24,725 nt of DNA from Candidatus Hermodarchaeota archaeon. Its GTDB lineage: Archaea; Asgardarchaeota; Hermodarchaeia; Hermodarchaeales; Hermodarchaeaceae. Location: positions 1-24,725 of the forward strand of contig JAEOSV010000200.1 in assembly GCA_016840185.1 (NCBI GenBank), in the 5' to 3' direction. Positions within the stretch are counted from its first letter, which is position 1. Each line of letters starts with the position of its first letter. The translations under genes and the position numbers were made by a program. The notes below the pieces were generated by a model that was not told the DNA's origin, did not search any database, and saw only the letters and a list, made by a program, of their open reading frames with translations. Positions 13,307 through 21,140 of the stretch are shown in pieces.

Positions 13307-14713
13307 TCACCGGAATTGTTGTGTACGGTGCCATCGGCGATGGGCTTCAGCCTTATCTTTGGGAATGAATCGTCGGCAGTATGGGCATTTTACGTAGCCT
13401 TTGGACACCATTTCCAGGGTGCGTCGGCGTCGACGGGCCTCTCCGACACGGCCAATATAATCAGCGAGAGCAAACAGGATAAGCGTCGCGGGCAGCAGTA
13501 AAACAGCAGGAAGAAGGACAGCAATACTCGCTCGAATTGTTCGGTCCATGGAATTGGGAACTGATAATACAGTGGTTTGAGGTGTGTGAGCCATTATGAC
13601 TTCTGTGCCCATGCGATTGAAATCATAGTTCATTACAGTTACACTAGCTGGTGTTGCATCAGGATTCCAGAGGATTGTTGGAAACCATGCAATGGCATAC
13701 CTGAGAACCACAAGAACGGGTTGATCTGTCTCAAAGACTGATCCGACACCAAGGACTTCTTGCCCGGGACTGAAGGGGTCAATATCACCAATAAGCACCG
13801 AGTGCATAGCAGTTTGCATAATTCTTGCAGACCAAATGGAAGTCGGTGTCCATAAACCTGATTGCTCATAATACACGAAAATATCTTGATCCTTCACTAG
13901 GGCAATTTCATTCCCCGAGGGGTGATACATGAAATCCCCCACTGCCAATGAACGAATTGGGTCCACCCATACCGATGGTAAGCGGTTATCAATCCAGGTT
14001 CCATTGTCATGATTGAGGATGATAACACCAGTGTCCACACCACCAGCGAGAAGTTCTTCTCCACTATGGGAAGATTCCACATCACCTGCAGTACCACAAA
14101 GAAGAGGTGTTGGCTCAACAAAGACTTGATTCAGTTGCCACGTCATATTCCCTAAACGGTTAGCAACGTAGATATGTCCGGTAGTTGTGGTCGTGGACCA
14201 GTTGAAATATTGACCAACAATGACGATTTCGTTCGTCTCGGATTCAGCGATGAGTTGCCCAGAAAACATTTGATTCGTAGTCCAGACAGGCGGTTCATCG
14301 GGTAGGTTGCCGATGTTTTCCAGTTCCCAGCCAAATGTGCTTCGATAAATCATGAATAATGTTCCGTTCTGGGAAAGAATTGCAATTTCATCGCCCTTCC
14401 GTGTGGTATCGTAGTCGCCAACACACAGGGCAATTAGAGGGTTGGTTTCCCAGTTACTATTTCGATATGAAGTGTTTTGCCACGATGTTGATGTAAGCCC
14501 TCCAATTACAAAAACACTTGAAGGCGTGATATAGGCCATCTCTAATCCCGGTTTGAATACATCCAACTCACCAAGGGCAACTTGGCTCACATTGTTGGTT
14601 GAATACGAGTCAGTAAGGTATCGATTTTTCAGTCCCACCCAATTAGTGAAGAATAAGGCTACGATGAGAATAAGCCAGACTGTAAAAAGATGGGTTTTTC
14701 GAAACCGAACCAC
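13307..14713 (-). CDS. Membrane-anchored propeller-like extracellular protein with a cytosolic C2H2-type zinc finger
   Basis: This is a 468-residue protein. An N-terminal signal anchor spans about residues 10-27. A long outside domain (about 40-395) contains recurring units such as GDYDTTRKGDEIAIL, VGDFMYHPSGNEIALV and IGDIDPFSPGQEVLGV, the FG-GAP/VCBS-like pattern of beta-propellers, with many Asn-x-Ser/Thr sites. A second membrane helix (about 398-423) is followed by RRRRR and then Cys443-x2-Cys446-x11-His458-x3-His462, close to a classical C2H2 finger. Topology places the finger in the cytosol. The start is GTG with GAGGGTG seven bases upstream; an in-frame TAG further up excludes a longer form. 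It may be a surface sensor or adhesin that signals inward, which is inference. It is convergent with the nitronate monooxygenase-like gene, 8 bases apart. Confidence 0.75.
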   Translation of the reverse strand: MVRFRKTHLFTVWLILIVALFFTNWVGLKNRYLTDSYSTNNVSQVALGELDVFKPGLEMAYITPSSVFVIGGLTSTSWQNTSYRNSNWETNPLIALCVGDYDTTRKGDEIAILSQNGTLFMIYRSTFGWELENIGNLPDEPPVWTTNQMFSGQLIAESETNEIVIVGQYFNWSTTTTTGHIYVANRLGNMTWQLNQVFVEPTPLLCGTAGDVESSHSGEELLAGGVDTGVIILNHDNGTWIDNRLPSVWVDPIRSLAVGDFMYHPSGNEIALVKDQDIFVYYEQSGLWTPTSIWSARIMQTAMHSVLIGDIDPFSPGQEVLGVGSVFETDQPVLVVLRYAIAWFPTILWNPDATPASVTVMNYDFNRMGTEVIMAHTPQTTVLSVPNSMDRTIRASIAVLLPAVLLLPATLILFALADYIGRVGEARRRRRTLEMVSKGYVKCPYCRRFIPKDKAEAHRRWHRTQQFR

Positions 14714-14756
14714 TACAAAACACCCTCTGCCATTAGGATACTCCTACAAACTTCAA

Positions 14757-14767
14757 CCTTAAATATT
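14757..14767 (-). promoter_or_regulatory. TATA-like box for the propeller/zinc-finger gene
   Basis: The minus strand reads AATATTTAAGG, 44 bases before the GTG at 14713, giving a leader of about 20 bases that contains the GAGGGTG ribosome site. The divergent gene at 14871 shares the 157-bp spacer. Confidence 0.5.
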
Positions 14768-14870
14768 CTCTACCTTGAAGTTGAAGTCCTATCATCAAGG
14801 ATTGCCGTCACCACTTACTTAATACGGTGAAATAACTCAGCAAAGGAAAAACATAGATGTTGACCCTCTG

Positions 14871-15389
14871 ATGTTTCGTCGAACGCGGTTTCTGCTCTTC
14901 TTATCACTTATCCTCGGATCCAGTGTCTTACTTGGAGTATCCGCATTTTACCAAACAGATACCTACCGCTCTCTTAGCTTTACTTTTGAGATCACGGAGA
15001 TTCGTGTGATGCAAAACGAGACGAGTGGCACGTTTCGCCGGGTGAACGTGGTTGGACAAGTTCACAATCCTTCTCTTACGATTACAACGGATCTTGTTCA
15101 TACTGATACACGTATTTTCTTGAATGGTCAACAGCTCTACTACGGATTTGGATTCAAGGGTGGTCGGACAATCATTCCCCCGGGTGAATCCCGCTCCTTC
15201 AGTTGGTATTATTCACTAACCCCGGACGACCAAACACTCTTTCTAGTAGCCGAATCGAGTGGGAATTGGAACTGGTTTCTATTCCTCGAACCACTGGTGC
15301 AAACAACCTTCCTGGCTGAAACCAATAATGGACGCCTTGAACTCTATCGTTCCATGTTCTTTTTTGAAGCCACATTAGTTCCAGTCTAA
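14871..15389 (+). CDS. Exported protein, possible LEA14/WHy-like beta-sandwich
   Basis: This 172-residue protein begins MFRRTRFLLFLSLILG, a signal peptide or anchor. The rest is beta-rich: a strand with FEITEIRV, then VNVVGQVHNPS, LNGQQLYYGFGFKGG, and IIPPGESRSFSWYYSL. The order of an N-P-S/N motif, a short-loop NG...G strand and an IPPGES turn resembles the WHy/LEA14 domain found in archaeal stress or surface proteins; this is a fold-level guess. Function is unknown. A four-codon frame (ATG at 14857) ends exactly on the start codon (TGATG), which may couple translation. It is divergent from the propeller/zinc-finger gene. Confidence 0.6.
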   Translation: MFRRTRFLLFLSLILGSSVLLGVSAFYQTDTYRSLSFTFEITEIRVMQNETSGTFRRVNVVGQVHNPSLTITTDLVHTDTRIFLNGQQLYYGFGFKGGRTIIPPGESRSFSWYYSLTPDDQTLFLVAESSGNWNWFLFLEPLVQTTFLAETNNGRLELYRSMFFFEATLVPV

Positions 15390-15541
15390 GACGAATTCGA
15401 CCCGGTGCGTTTCATACTGCAGTTTCAATGAAAAAACCCGGTGCATTATTGTCGAAGACTATGAACTTTAATACTCACAATCTAAAGCCTAGAAATCAAG
15501 TCAACTACATACGATACGACTGAACGCAGGGGTATAGATTC

Positions 15542-16075
15542 ATGGCACAAGATATGAAACCCAAAGTCAGCTGGGGACACACCTTTTTCATTGCATCACT
15601 GATGTGTCTAGCCTTCATTGCAATTGATTGGCTCCACTTTTTCATCTTCGGCACAAAATTCACGTACATCATCAACCCAATCTCGCCCACCTCTGCCTTG
15701 GACTTCTTTTTCTATCTCTTCATGTTCGGCGGGATGGCATTTCTCGTTGGGTTCTTAGTCAACTTTGAAACCAAAGATGTGGTCGTGGCAGGATTCTTGG
15801 GACCATTTCTATTTCTAATTTTCAACTACTTGATTCTCTTAGGACTACTCTACCAAAACCCAGCCTACGGGTCAATGCTCATTCCCCACTGGCAATGGAT
15901 TTGGGGTGTAAATCCCGACTGGATTGCAATTCTTCCCGATGTGATCACCGCCTTTTCACTCTTATATGCCCAAAGTCTCCTTCTCTTCTTAGTTCTCGCA
16001 ACGCCATTCATACTGGTCGCCGCTTTCAGCGGACATGCGATTCGAGAAGTAATGGGCTGGAACTTCCCACGTTGA
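15542..16075 (+). CDS. Multi-helix membrane protein of unknown function
   Basis: This 177-residue protein has about four to five hydrophobic helices (roughly 12-35, 52-72, 78-103 and 133-162), with Trp-rich loops (PHWQWIWGVNPDWI at about 116-129) and a short basic C-terminus. No motif identifies a family. The ATG has AGGGGT about nine bases upstream, and a TATA-like ACTTTAATA lies near 15465. It is followed 70 bases later by the GNAT pair on the same strand. It is called a gene from its long hydrophobic frame and translation signals; the role is unknown. Confidence 0.65.
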   Translation: MAQDMKPKVSWGHTFFIASLMCLAFIAIDWLHFFIFGTKFTYIINPISPTSALDFFFYLFMFGGMAFLVGFLVNFETKDVVVAGFLGPFLFLIFNYLILLGLLYQNPAYGSMLIPHWQWIWGVNPDWIAILPDVITAFSLLYAQSLLLFLVLATPFILVAAFSGHAIREVMGWNFPR

Positions 16076-16145
16076 GGGAAGAAAGAGAGAAATAGCACCA
16101 TTTCCACCATCAAATTCACCACAATCCACTACTGGGTGTAAGGAA

Positions 16146-16715
16146 ATGATAACAGGCGAGCACGTCGTCCTCCGAGGATTAGAACTCTCAGACACAGATG
16201 AGATACTCAAATACTTCAACGATGTCGAACTAAGACGGTTTCTAGGTCACCTGATCCCAGTGTCCCGGGACGAAGAAGAACAATGGATTCGCAATACTTG
16301 GGAAAACCGACAAAAAGGCACCGAATACGTGTTTGGAATTGAACTCAAAGAAAACCAACTACTGATTGGTACTTGTAGTCTTTTCTCGGTACAACGAATT
16401 AATCGTTCTGCAGAACTGGGGATTGCTATCTGGAATAAGAAATGCTGGAGCAAAGGTCACGGAACAGAGGCAATCAACCTCCTCCTTGGCTACGGCTTCA
16501 ACTTCCTCAACTTACACAGTGTCTTCCTCATCGTAAACGAAGACAATCTACGGGCAATCAAAGCATATGAAAAAGTGGGATTCAAACAGTCTGCCCGACA
16601 CCGAGAATCGCTCTTCCAAGATGGAAAATTCAAGGACACCTTGCTAATGGATATCCTCGAAGACGAGTTTCGAAAATTACATCCACCCACCTATCCCCTT
16701 CAAATGGAGGAATAG
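16146..16715 (+). CDS. GNAT acetyltransferase, RimJ/RimL type (copy 1)
   Basis: This 189-residue cytosolic N-acetyltransferase transfers acetyl from acetyl-CoA to an amine; the substrate is unknown. The N-terminal strand LRGLELSDTDEI, the helix pair ending EEQWIRNTWENR (about 44-55), motif A with AELGIAIWNKKCWSKGHGTEA (89-109) containing the CoA-binding K-G-H-G, and the C-terminal LRAIKAYEKVGF follow the RimJ/RimL pattern. The usual Arg-Gly before the loop is Trp-Ser here, so binding may differ. The next gene is a colinear paralogue with the same motif positions, beginning 3 bases after this stop, with its GGAGG inside the end of this gene. The pair is a tandem duplication in an operon. Confidence 0.87.
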   Translation: MITGEHVVLRGLELSDTDEILKYFNDVELRRFLGHLIPVSRDEEEQWIRNTWENRQKGTEYVFGIELKENQLLIGTCSLFSVQRINRSAELGIAIWNKKCWSKGHGTEAINLLLGYGFNFLNLHSVFLIVNEDNLRAIKAYEKVGFKQSARHRESLFQDGKFKDTLLMDILEDEFRKLHPPTYPLQMEE

Positions 16716-16718
16716 CAA

Positions 16719-17255
16719 GTGTTTGAAGGGCCCAATATCCGGCTTCGTAGTTTAGAACTCAAGGATGCGACGGCTATCATTCAAATGTACAACTATCTAG
16801 AAGCCCGACGCTTTCTTGATGACCCTGCACCCCTTTCAAAAGATGATGCTGAACAATGGATCCGAAAAACATGGGAAGCACGAAAAGCCCACCAAAATTT
16901 CTTCTTTGCCATTGAACTCTCCAAAACGAAAAAACTCCTCGGTATTTGTGGCCTTTTTGGTGTGCGAAAAATCAATCGAAAAGCCGAGTTGATGATTACT
17001 CTCTTTGAAGAAGATCATCGTGGAAAAGGTCACGGAACAGAAGCCTTGCAACTCCTTCTGAACTATGGGTTTAATCAACTGAACCTTCACCGAATCGTCC
17101 TCTTCACCCATGAGATTAACCAACGGGCACAAAAGGTCTATGAAAAAATAGGGTTTAAGCCCGGTGGACGACGCCGCCAGGCTTCTTTTTTCGAAGGCGC
17201 TTATCACGACATTTTATTGTATGATATGCTTGACTCCGAGTTCCAATCAGATTAG
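16719..17255 (+). CDS. GNAT acetyltransferase, RimJ/RimL type (copy 2)
   Basis: This 178-residue paralogue of the preceding gene shares QWIR(N/K)TWE, (N)R(S/K)AELxI, KGHGTEA at residues 103-109, LNLH and YEK(V/I)GF at matching positions. Motif A here has the canonical RGKGHGTEA CoA loop. Likely substrates are protein N-termini, ribosomal proteins or small amines; the sequence does not decide. The start is GTG with GGAGG eight bases upstream in the end of copy 1. Its TAG stop overlaps the TAA stop of the convergent ABC permease in the four bases TTAG (17252-17255), so there is no space for a separate terminator between the two operons. Confidence 0.88.
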   Translation: MFEGPNIRLRSLELKDATAIIQMYNYLEARRFLDDPAPLSKDDAEQWIRKTWEARKAHQNFFFAIELSKTKKLLGICGLFGVRKINRKAELMITLFEEDHRGKGHGTEALQLLLNYGFNQLNLHRIVLFTHEINQRAQKVYEKIGFKPGGRRRQASFFEGAYHDILLYDMLDSEFQSD

Positions 17256-18025
17256 GCTTCAGCTCGGGAGAAGAGATAGGTTCCGAGACCTATCATCGCT
17301 AGTGAGAATCCTCCCAGAACTGCAAGGGCAATCACGGGTCCAAATGGACCAAGAATTGGGGTTATTTGCCCTGCTAAAGAGAAGCGCAAAAGCTCCACTC
17401 CATAAAAGAGGGGATCGAGTAGCATCGCTACTTGCAATGGGAAAGGCGCCGTATCAATCGGGAAGAATACTCCTGAAAGCATAAACAGCGGCCAAACAAT
17501 AAATGTTGTAATGAGCTGAAACGCATGAAAATCTGTAAGGGCAGATCCAATTGCTACACCTAATCCAACAAATCCTGCTGAAATCAAAAGCATGACGGCA
17601 ATCGCCGCACCCACGCCAAGGACAAATCTGAGATCAAGAGCATATGCACCCAGAAAGATGGAAATCACGAGAACAAGCAACCCCTGGATCATAGCTGTCA
17701 CAGCCCCACCGAATATTTTCCCGGTGATGATGCTTGTTCGACTAACAGGTGCCACGAGCATTTCTTTGAAGAAGCCGAATTGACGGTCAAAGATAACTGA
17801 AACTCCAGTAAACACTGAAGCGAATAAGAGTGACATGGCAAGGATTCCTGGGGCAATGTATGTCAGATAACCAATGCCTATTGCTCCTCCGATACCGAAT
17901 CCAATGATAAGTAGGAAGAAGAAACTCTGTGCGATGGAAGCGATAAGTCGCGCTTTTGCTCGCCAGAAACGTTTCAGTTCACGCAGTAAGACTACATAGA
18001 TTGCTTGTCCGGAAATTGGTTCCAT
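17252..18025 (-). CDS. ABC-2 type transporter permease (DrrB-like)
   Basis: This 257-residue membrane protein is the channel subunit of a drug- or lipid-type ABC exporter. Six hydrophobic helices, an N-terminal cytosolic segment (VVLLRELKRFWRAKARL), and the ABC-2 signature region with FDRQFGFFKEMLVAPVSR (about 79-96) and PLFMLSGVFFPIDTAPFPL (about 180-198) are diagnostic. GAGGTG lies nine bases before the ATG. It begins 16 bases after the ATPase stop, so the two are translated from one message. The expected partner is the ATPase at 18042. The substrate is unknown; PadR linkage suggests a toxic or phenolic compound, which is inference. Confidence 0.9.
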   Translation of the reverse strand: MEPISGQAIYVVLLRELKRFWRAKARLIASIAQSFFFLLIIGFGIGGAIGIGYLTYIAPGILAMSLLFASVFTGVSVIFDRQFGFFKEMLVAPVSRTSIITGKIFGGAVTAMIQGLLVLVISIFLGAYALDLRFVLGVGAAIAVMLLISAGFVGLGVAIGSALTDFHAFQLITTFIVWPLFMLSGVFFPIDTAPFPLQVAMLLDPLFYGVELLRFSLAGQITPILGPFGPVIALAVLGGFSLAMIGLGTYLFSRAEA

Positions 18026-18041
18026 TTTTCATTTCACCTCT

Positions 18042-19235
18042 TTAGCGCCCCGTACGCCCTCCACGTGCTTGACGCATGGTCCGAAATCTCCGAACCATCT
18101 GCATCATACTCCCTGATTCATCTCGAATGCTTCGACCAGTAACTGTGAGAAATACATCATCAAGAGTTGGTTTGTGCATCTGAACGGAATCAATCTCAAC
18201 ACCCGCGCCGTCAACAATTTTTACCAGTTCAGGAAGTCGATGACTGGCATTATCCACAAGCATATGCAACTGACGGACATTTTGCATCACTGCTCCATGA
18301 CCACTCATTTTCTCCATGGCTTCCTTCATTTTTTCAGGATTATCTGGCATGGATCCGTGGCCCCCTCCACCCATTGGTGGATGTCCGCCACCTCCAATCC
18401 CTCGCATCATTTGCATCATCTGACCCATTTCCACTTGACTAGCCGCACCAGAAACGGGAATGACGTTCTTGATCCAATCAATTTTATGTAAAATGGGCAT
18501 GAGCTTCATGGCATCAGCTGATTCTTTGAATTGCAGTCCGATAATGTCGCCTTCCAGTCGGGCTTTTAGGTTCTCTGGAGTATCATTTGCCACGATTTTT
18601 CCTAAGTCAATGATTTGGATTCGATCACAAAGGTGATCCGCTTCATCGGTATAGTGGGTTGTAAGAATAATGGTGACGTTTTGTTCTTGGTTGAGTCGTT
18701 GAATGTACTCCCAGATTGCTCGTCGCGTTTGTGGGTCAAGTCCTAGGGTTGGTTCATCAAGGAACAACACCTTTGGATAATGTAGTAAGCCACGACCAAT
18801 TTCGAGTCGTCGTTTCATTCCACCACTGTAGGTTTTAACAAAGTCATCGGCACGCTCTGTGAGCTGGATTACTTCAAGGATTTCTTTGATACGTTCTTGG
18901 CGTTCTTTCTTCGACAAACCATAGAGTCGACCATGGAAATCCAGATTCTCTCGTCCAGTTAATTCAATATCTAAGGTGGGGTCCTGAAACACAAAACCGA
19001 TAGAACGACGGACATCTTCTGAATTTTCACGAATATCTTTACCATTGACTATCGCTGTTCCACTTGTTGGTCGTAGAATAGTCGCCAACATATTGAGGGT
19101 CGTTGTCTTACCAGCACCGTTAGGTCCCAGAAATCCAAAGATTTCTCCCTCTTCCACAGTGAACGAGATGTTATCAACAGCAGTTACATCGCCATTGAAA
19201 ACCTTGGTGAGTTCTTTTACTTCGATTATACTAAT
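18042..19235 (-). CDS. ABC exporter ATPase (DrrA-like) with Met/His/Gly-rich insert and a non-standard start
   Basis: This is the ATPase of the exporter, about 397 residues if started at ATT 19235. Walker A GPNGAGKTT (37-45), Q-loop VFQDP, signature YSGGMKRR (136-143), Walker B LFLDEP (157-162) and H-loop TTHYTDEADHL (His194) are intact. Residues about 269-317 are unusual: Met, Gly and His-rich (GQMMQMMRG, GGGGHPPMGGGGHGSM), followed by a DrrA-type C-terminal domain and a basic RQARGGRTGR tail. The first ATG/GTG in frame (19157) would cut off IIEVKELTKVF, a required first strand and A-loop. The frame stays open to a TGA at 19244-19242, and GGAG (19249-19246) precedes ATA 19241 and ATT 19235. 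Either a rare start codon is used or a one-base sequence error is present. Confidence 0.88.
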   Translation of the reverse strand: MSIIEVKELTKVFNGDVTAVDNISFTVEEGEIFGFLGPNGAGKTTTLNMLATILRPTSGTAIVNGKDIRENSEDVRRSIGFVFQDPTLDIELTGRENLDFHGRLYGLSKKERQERIKEILEVIQLTERADDFVKTYSGGMKRRLEIGRGLLHYPKVLFLDEPTLGLDPQTRRAIWEYIQRLNQEQNVTIILTTHYTDEADHLCDRIQIIDLGKIVANDTPENLKARLEGDIIGLQFKESADAMKLMPILHKIDWIKNVIPVSGAASQVEMGQMMQMMRGIGGGGHPPMGGGGHGSMPDNPEKMKEAMEKMSGHGAVMQNVRQLHMLVDNASHRLPELVKIVDGAGVEIDSVQMHKPTLDDVFLTVTGRSIRDESGSMMQMVRRFRTMRQARGGRTGR

Positions 19236-19257
19236 TGCTATTCATCTCCAATTACGA

Positions 19258-19866
19258 TTAGGACTTTTGGGTTTCATCCTCAAGGTTCCGAATTTCCTTC
19301 TTGACGTTTTTAATGGCCTTTTCGATATTCCCTGCATGCTTCTCAAGCAATTTCAAACGACGCTTAAACAAAATCACACCATGCTCTGGGTCAGAACTAC
19401 TCTCATCAGGAAGCAATGCTGCTTCATCCAGAAGTAAATCTAAGTGCTCTAACCGCCGCAATGCTTTATCCACATTGAAAGCGGGAGAACCAGGGAAATG
19501 TGGAGCGCCATGTTTTCCGAGGATTTTCCGCATCATCGCCACGAAGCGAACATGCTCTATTGCATCGTGTTCGAGATGCACTTTTCCTTTTGCCCCAATC
19601 TTGTAGATTATCCGACGACGTCCATCTTGCTCCACTTCTTTTCGTGTGATTAGTCCATGATCATAGAGGTCATGGAGAATTGGGTAAATTGTGCCTGGTG
19701 AGGGTCGCCAACCGTCACTTGCCTCGTTGAGGGCATGAAGAATCTCATACCCGTATCGGGGATGCTCAGCGAGCATTGCTAGAATCATGCCGCGCATGTA
19801 TCCTTTTCCAAGGGATTTCACGCTGCTTTTGCGCGACGATGATTGTACGCTGGTTTTAGGATTCAA
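19258..19866 (-). CDS. PadR family transcriptional regulator
   Basis: This is a 202-residue regulator. The winged helix carries the PadR signature: MRGMILAMLAEHPRYGYEIL, then WRPSPGTIYPILHDL and GLITRKEVEQDGRRRIIYKI (about residues 25-95). A charged, coiled C-terminal half (100-200, ending in NVKKEIRNLEDE) probably mediates dimerisation. PadR proteins typically repress an adjacent detoxification or export operon until a ligand binds; here the next genes are an ABC ATPase and permease, 22 bases away. The start is TTG 19866; a GTG at residue 16 is an alternative, and no ATG lies upstream in frame. A 33-bp inverted repeat overlaps its promoter and suggests autoregulation. Confidence 0.9.
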   Translation of the reverse strand: MNPKTSVQSSSRKSSVKSLGKGYMRGMILAMLAEHPRYGYEILHALNEASDGWRPSPGTIYPILHDLYDHGLITRKEVEQDGRRRIIYKIGAKGKVHLEHDAIEHVRFVAMMRKILGKHGAPHFPGSPAFNVDKALRRLEHLDLLLDEAALLPDESSSDPEHGVILFKRRLKLLEKHAGNIEKAIKNVKKEIRNLEDETQKS

Positions 19867-19900
19867 AGAGTGGACATCTCGATTTATGTTTTTAATAGAA

Positions 19901-19938
19901 ATATCGGGATTCGATACTATCGGATTCCGATATAAACC
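19901..19938 (-). promoter_or_regulatory. PadR-operon promoter with a 33-bp inverted-repeat operator
   Basis: ATATCGGGATTCGAT (19901-19915) and ATCGGATTCCGATAT (19919-19933) are complementary in 13 of 15 positions around a three-base centre. The second arm is itself nearly palindromic (ATCGGA-T-TCCGAT). A TATA-like box reads GGTTTATAT on the minus strand (19930-19938), overlapping the outer edge, so the repeat covers the space between TATA and the start site. This is an ideal place for a repressor to block the PadR-ABC operon. That PadR is the binder is inferred from adjacency. Confidence 0.65.
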
Positions 19939-19980
19939 TTATGGATGTTTTATTATCGTTTACATCGAAGTGAACTGGAA

Positions 19981-20958
19981 TTAATATTGAAGCGGGCATT
20001 CGGTTGGTCCTGGTTCGTTAATGAGTTGCTCAGTATAAGGGAGGTTTTCTGGTTTTGCAAGAAAGTTACGTAATCGAGTAATCACATCATCATGGGAAGG
20101 AAAGTTTGTAGGTCCCGGTGTTTCAACATTAAATGATGCACTTGAGGCTGCAAAAAACGCTGACCATAACGGGCGTTGGGTATTCTGATATTCGGCCAGA
20201 AAACTGATTGCAAAAACATCTCCACTCCCCGTATGATCCACGACCCTATTTGGGGTGACAGCTGGTATTGGTGTTAGGATTGATTCCTGAGAAAGAAAAG
20301 AACCGTGTTGTCCCCGGGTAATCAAGATTAGGGGGACACCCATTTGATGGATAGCTTTAGCTGCCTCTTGGAATGTTGGTTTCTGAGCTAGATGCGTAAT
20401 TTCGTCAATATCCGCTTTTAGCAGGTCAATATGAGACACAACTTGTGAGAATTCGGACCATTCGCAGCCAACAATTGTATGCTCCTGTTTTGACCGATTC
20501 CTAACGAAGCCTTGAGCATCTACTGACACCTTTATGCCATGTTTTTTTGCTGTTAGGATAAGTGAGGAATCGACCTCACCTAATACAGGGCTAATATGCA
20601 TCCATTTTGTATTCCAATGGGTATTCGGAACATTAGTGCTCGATAGTCGATTCGCCACTGTGCGCGCATACTGTGTTCGATCCCCCTTGTTAGAGTAGAT
20701 GTTTACGAAATGAGTTGTTTCAGCGTTTTGTAATACACCTTCAAGGTCAAGCCCAGAAGCTGCCAGGGTATCAAAGTATTCTTGTGGGAATTCTTTTCCA
20801 ATACGTGAGACAATTCCAACCTTCTTCATTCCTAGAGCGGGACCTACCATGGCATAGGCAGGTGGGCCTCCTAACCCCTTTCGTTCTTGATTACCAAATT
20901 TCATCAGATCAATTGTAAGATGACCAACAACAACAAGGTCAAATTGGTTGAATGTCAT
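19981..20958 (-). CDS. PfkB-family (ribokinase-like) carbohydrate or nucleoside kinase
   Basis: This 325-residue cytosolic kinase phosphorylates a sugar or nucleoside hydroxyl using ATP. The N-terminus FDLVVVGHLTIDLMKFGN and GLGGPPAYAMVGPALG (about 28-43) give the first PfkB region. DHTGSGDVFAISFLAEY (about 241-257) is the second signature, with Asp247 the likely catalytic base and the GSGD anion hole. The substrate lid residues do not tell which sugar; ribose, fructose-type or adenosine substrates are possible. The start was chosen at ATG 20958, because AGGA lies nearby and an AATTAAAG box lies about 35 bases upstream; the frame extends to a TTG at 20979. It is not clearly in an operon with the PadR genes. 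Confidence 0.87.
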   Translation of the reverse strand: MTFNQFDLVVVGHLTIDLMKFGNQERKGLGGPPAYAMVGPALGMKKVGIVSRIGKEFPQEYFDTLAASGLDLEGVLQNAETTHFVNIYSNKGDRTQYARTVANRLSSTNVPNTHWNTKWMHISPVLGEVDSSLILTAKKHGIKVSVDAQGFVRNRSKQEHTIVGCEWSEFSQVVSHIDLLKADIDEITHLAQKPTFQEAAKAIHQMGVPLILITRGQHGSFLSQESILTPIPAVTPNRVVDHTGSGDVFAISFLAEYQNTQRPLWSAFFAASSASFNVETPGPTNFPSHDDVITRLRNFLAKPENLPYTEQLINEPGPTECPLQY

Positions 20959-21057
20959 GGTTGAAATCCTGCTCTTCAACCGGCTTGGTCCTTTAATTAT
21001 CTTTCATGTTACGAAAAATTTGTTGATTTTTCTTTAAACACCCATTTCACAAAATCT

Positions 21058-21128
21058 ATTTAAATTTCGTTCCTAAGCCTAGAGAAGCGGCTACTCAGCG
21101 GGGAGTGAAGATGCTAACTCCTCATTAG
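21058..21128 (+). promoter_or_regulatory. TATA-like box and folded leader of the large surface protein gene
   Basis: ATTTAAAT (21058-21065) is a TATA-like box. The leader contains GGGGAGT (about 21100-21106), which can pair with ACTCCTC (about 21116-21122), one pair being G·U. Within the loop begins a five-codon frame (ATG 21111, stop 21126-21128) preceded by GGGGAG. The main ATG is at 21141. A leader hairpin with a mini-frame could tune expression of the very large protein. Confidence 0.4.
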
Positions 21129-21140
21129 TCGGTGAAAGAT

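Noticed and set aside
15397..15445. CCCGGTGC repeated twice about 40 bases apart after the exported protein gene
   Set aside because: The 8-base direct repeat is too short and isolated to be called an attachment site or operator.
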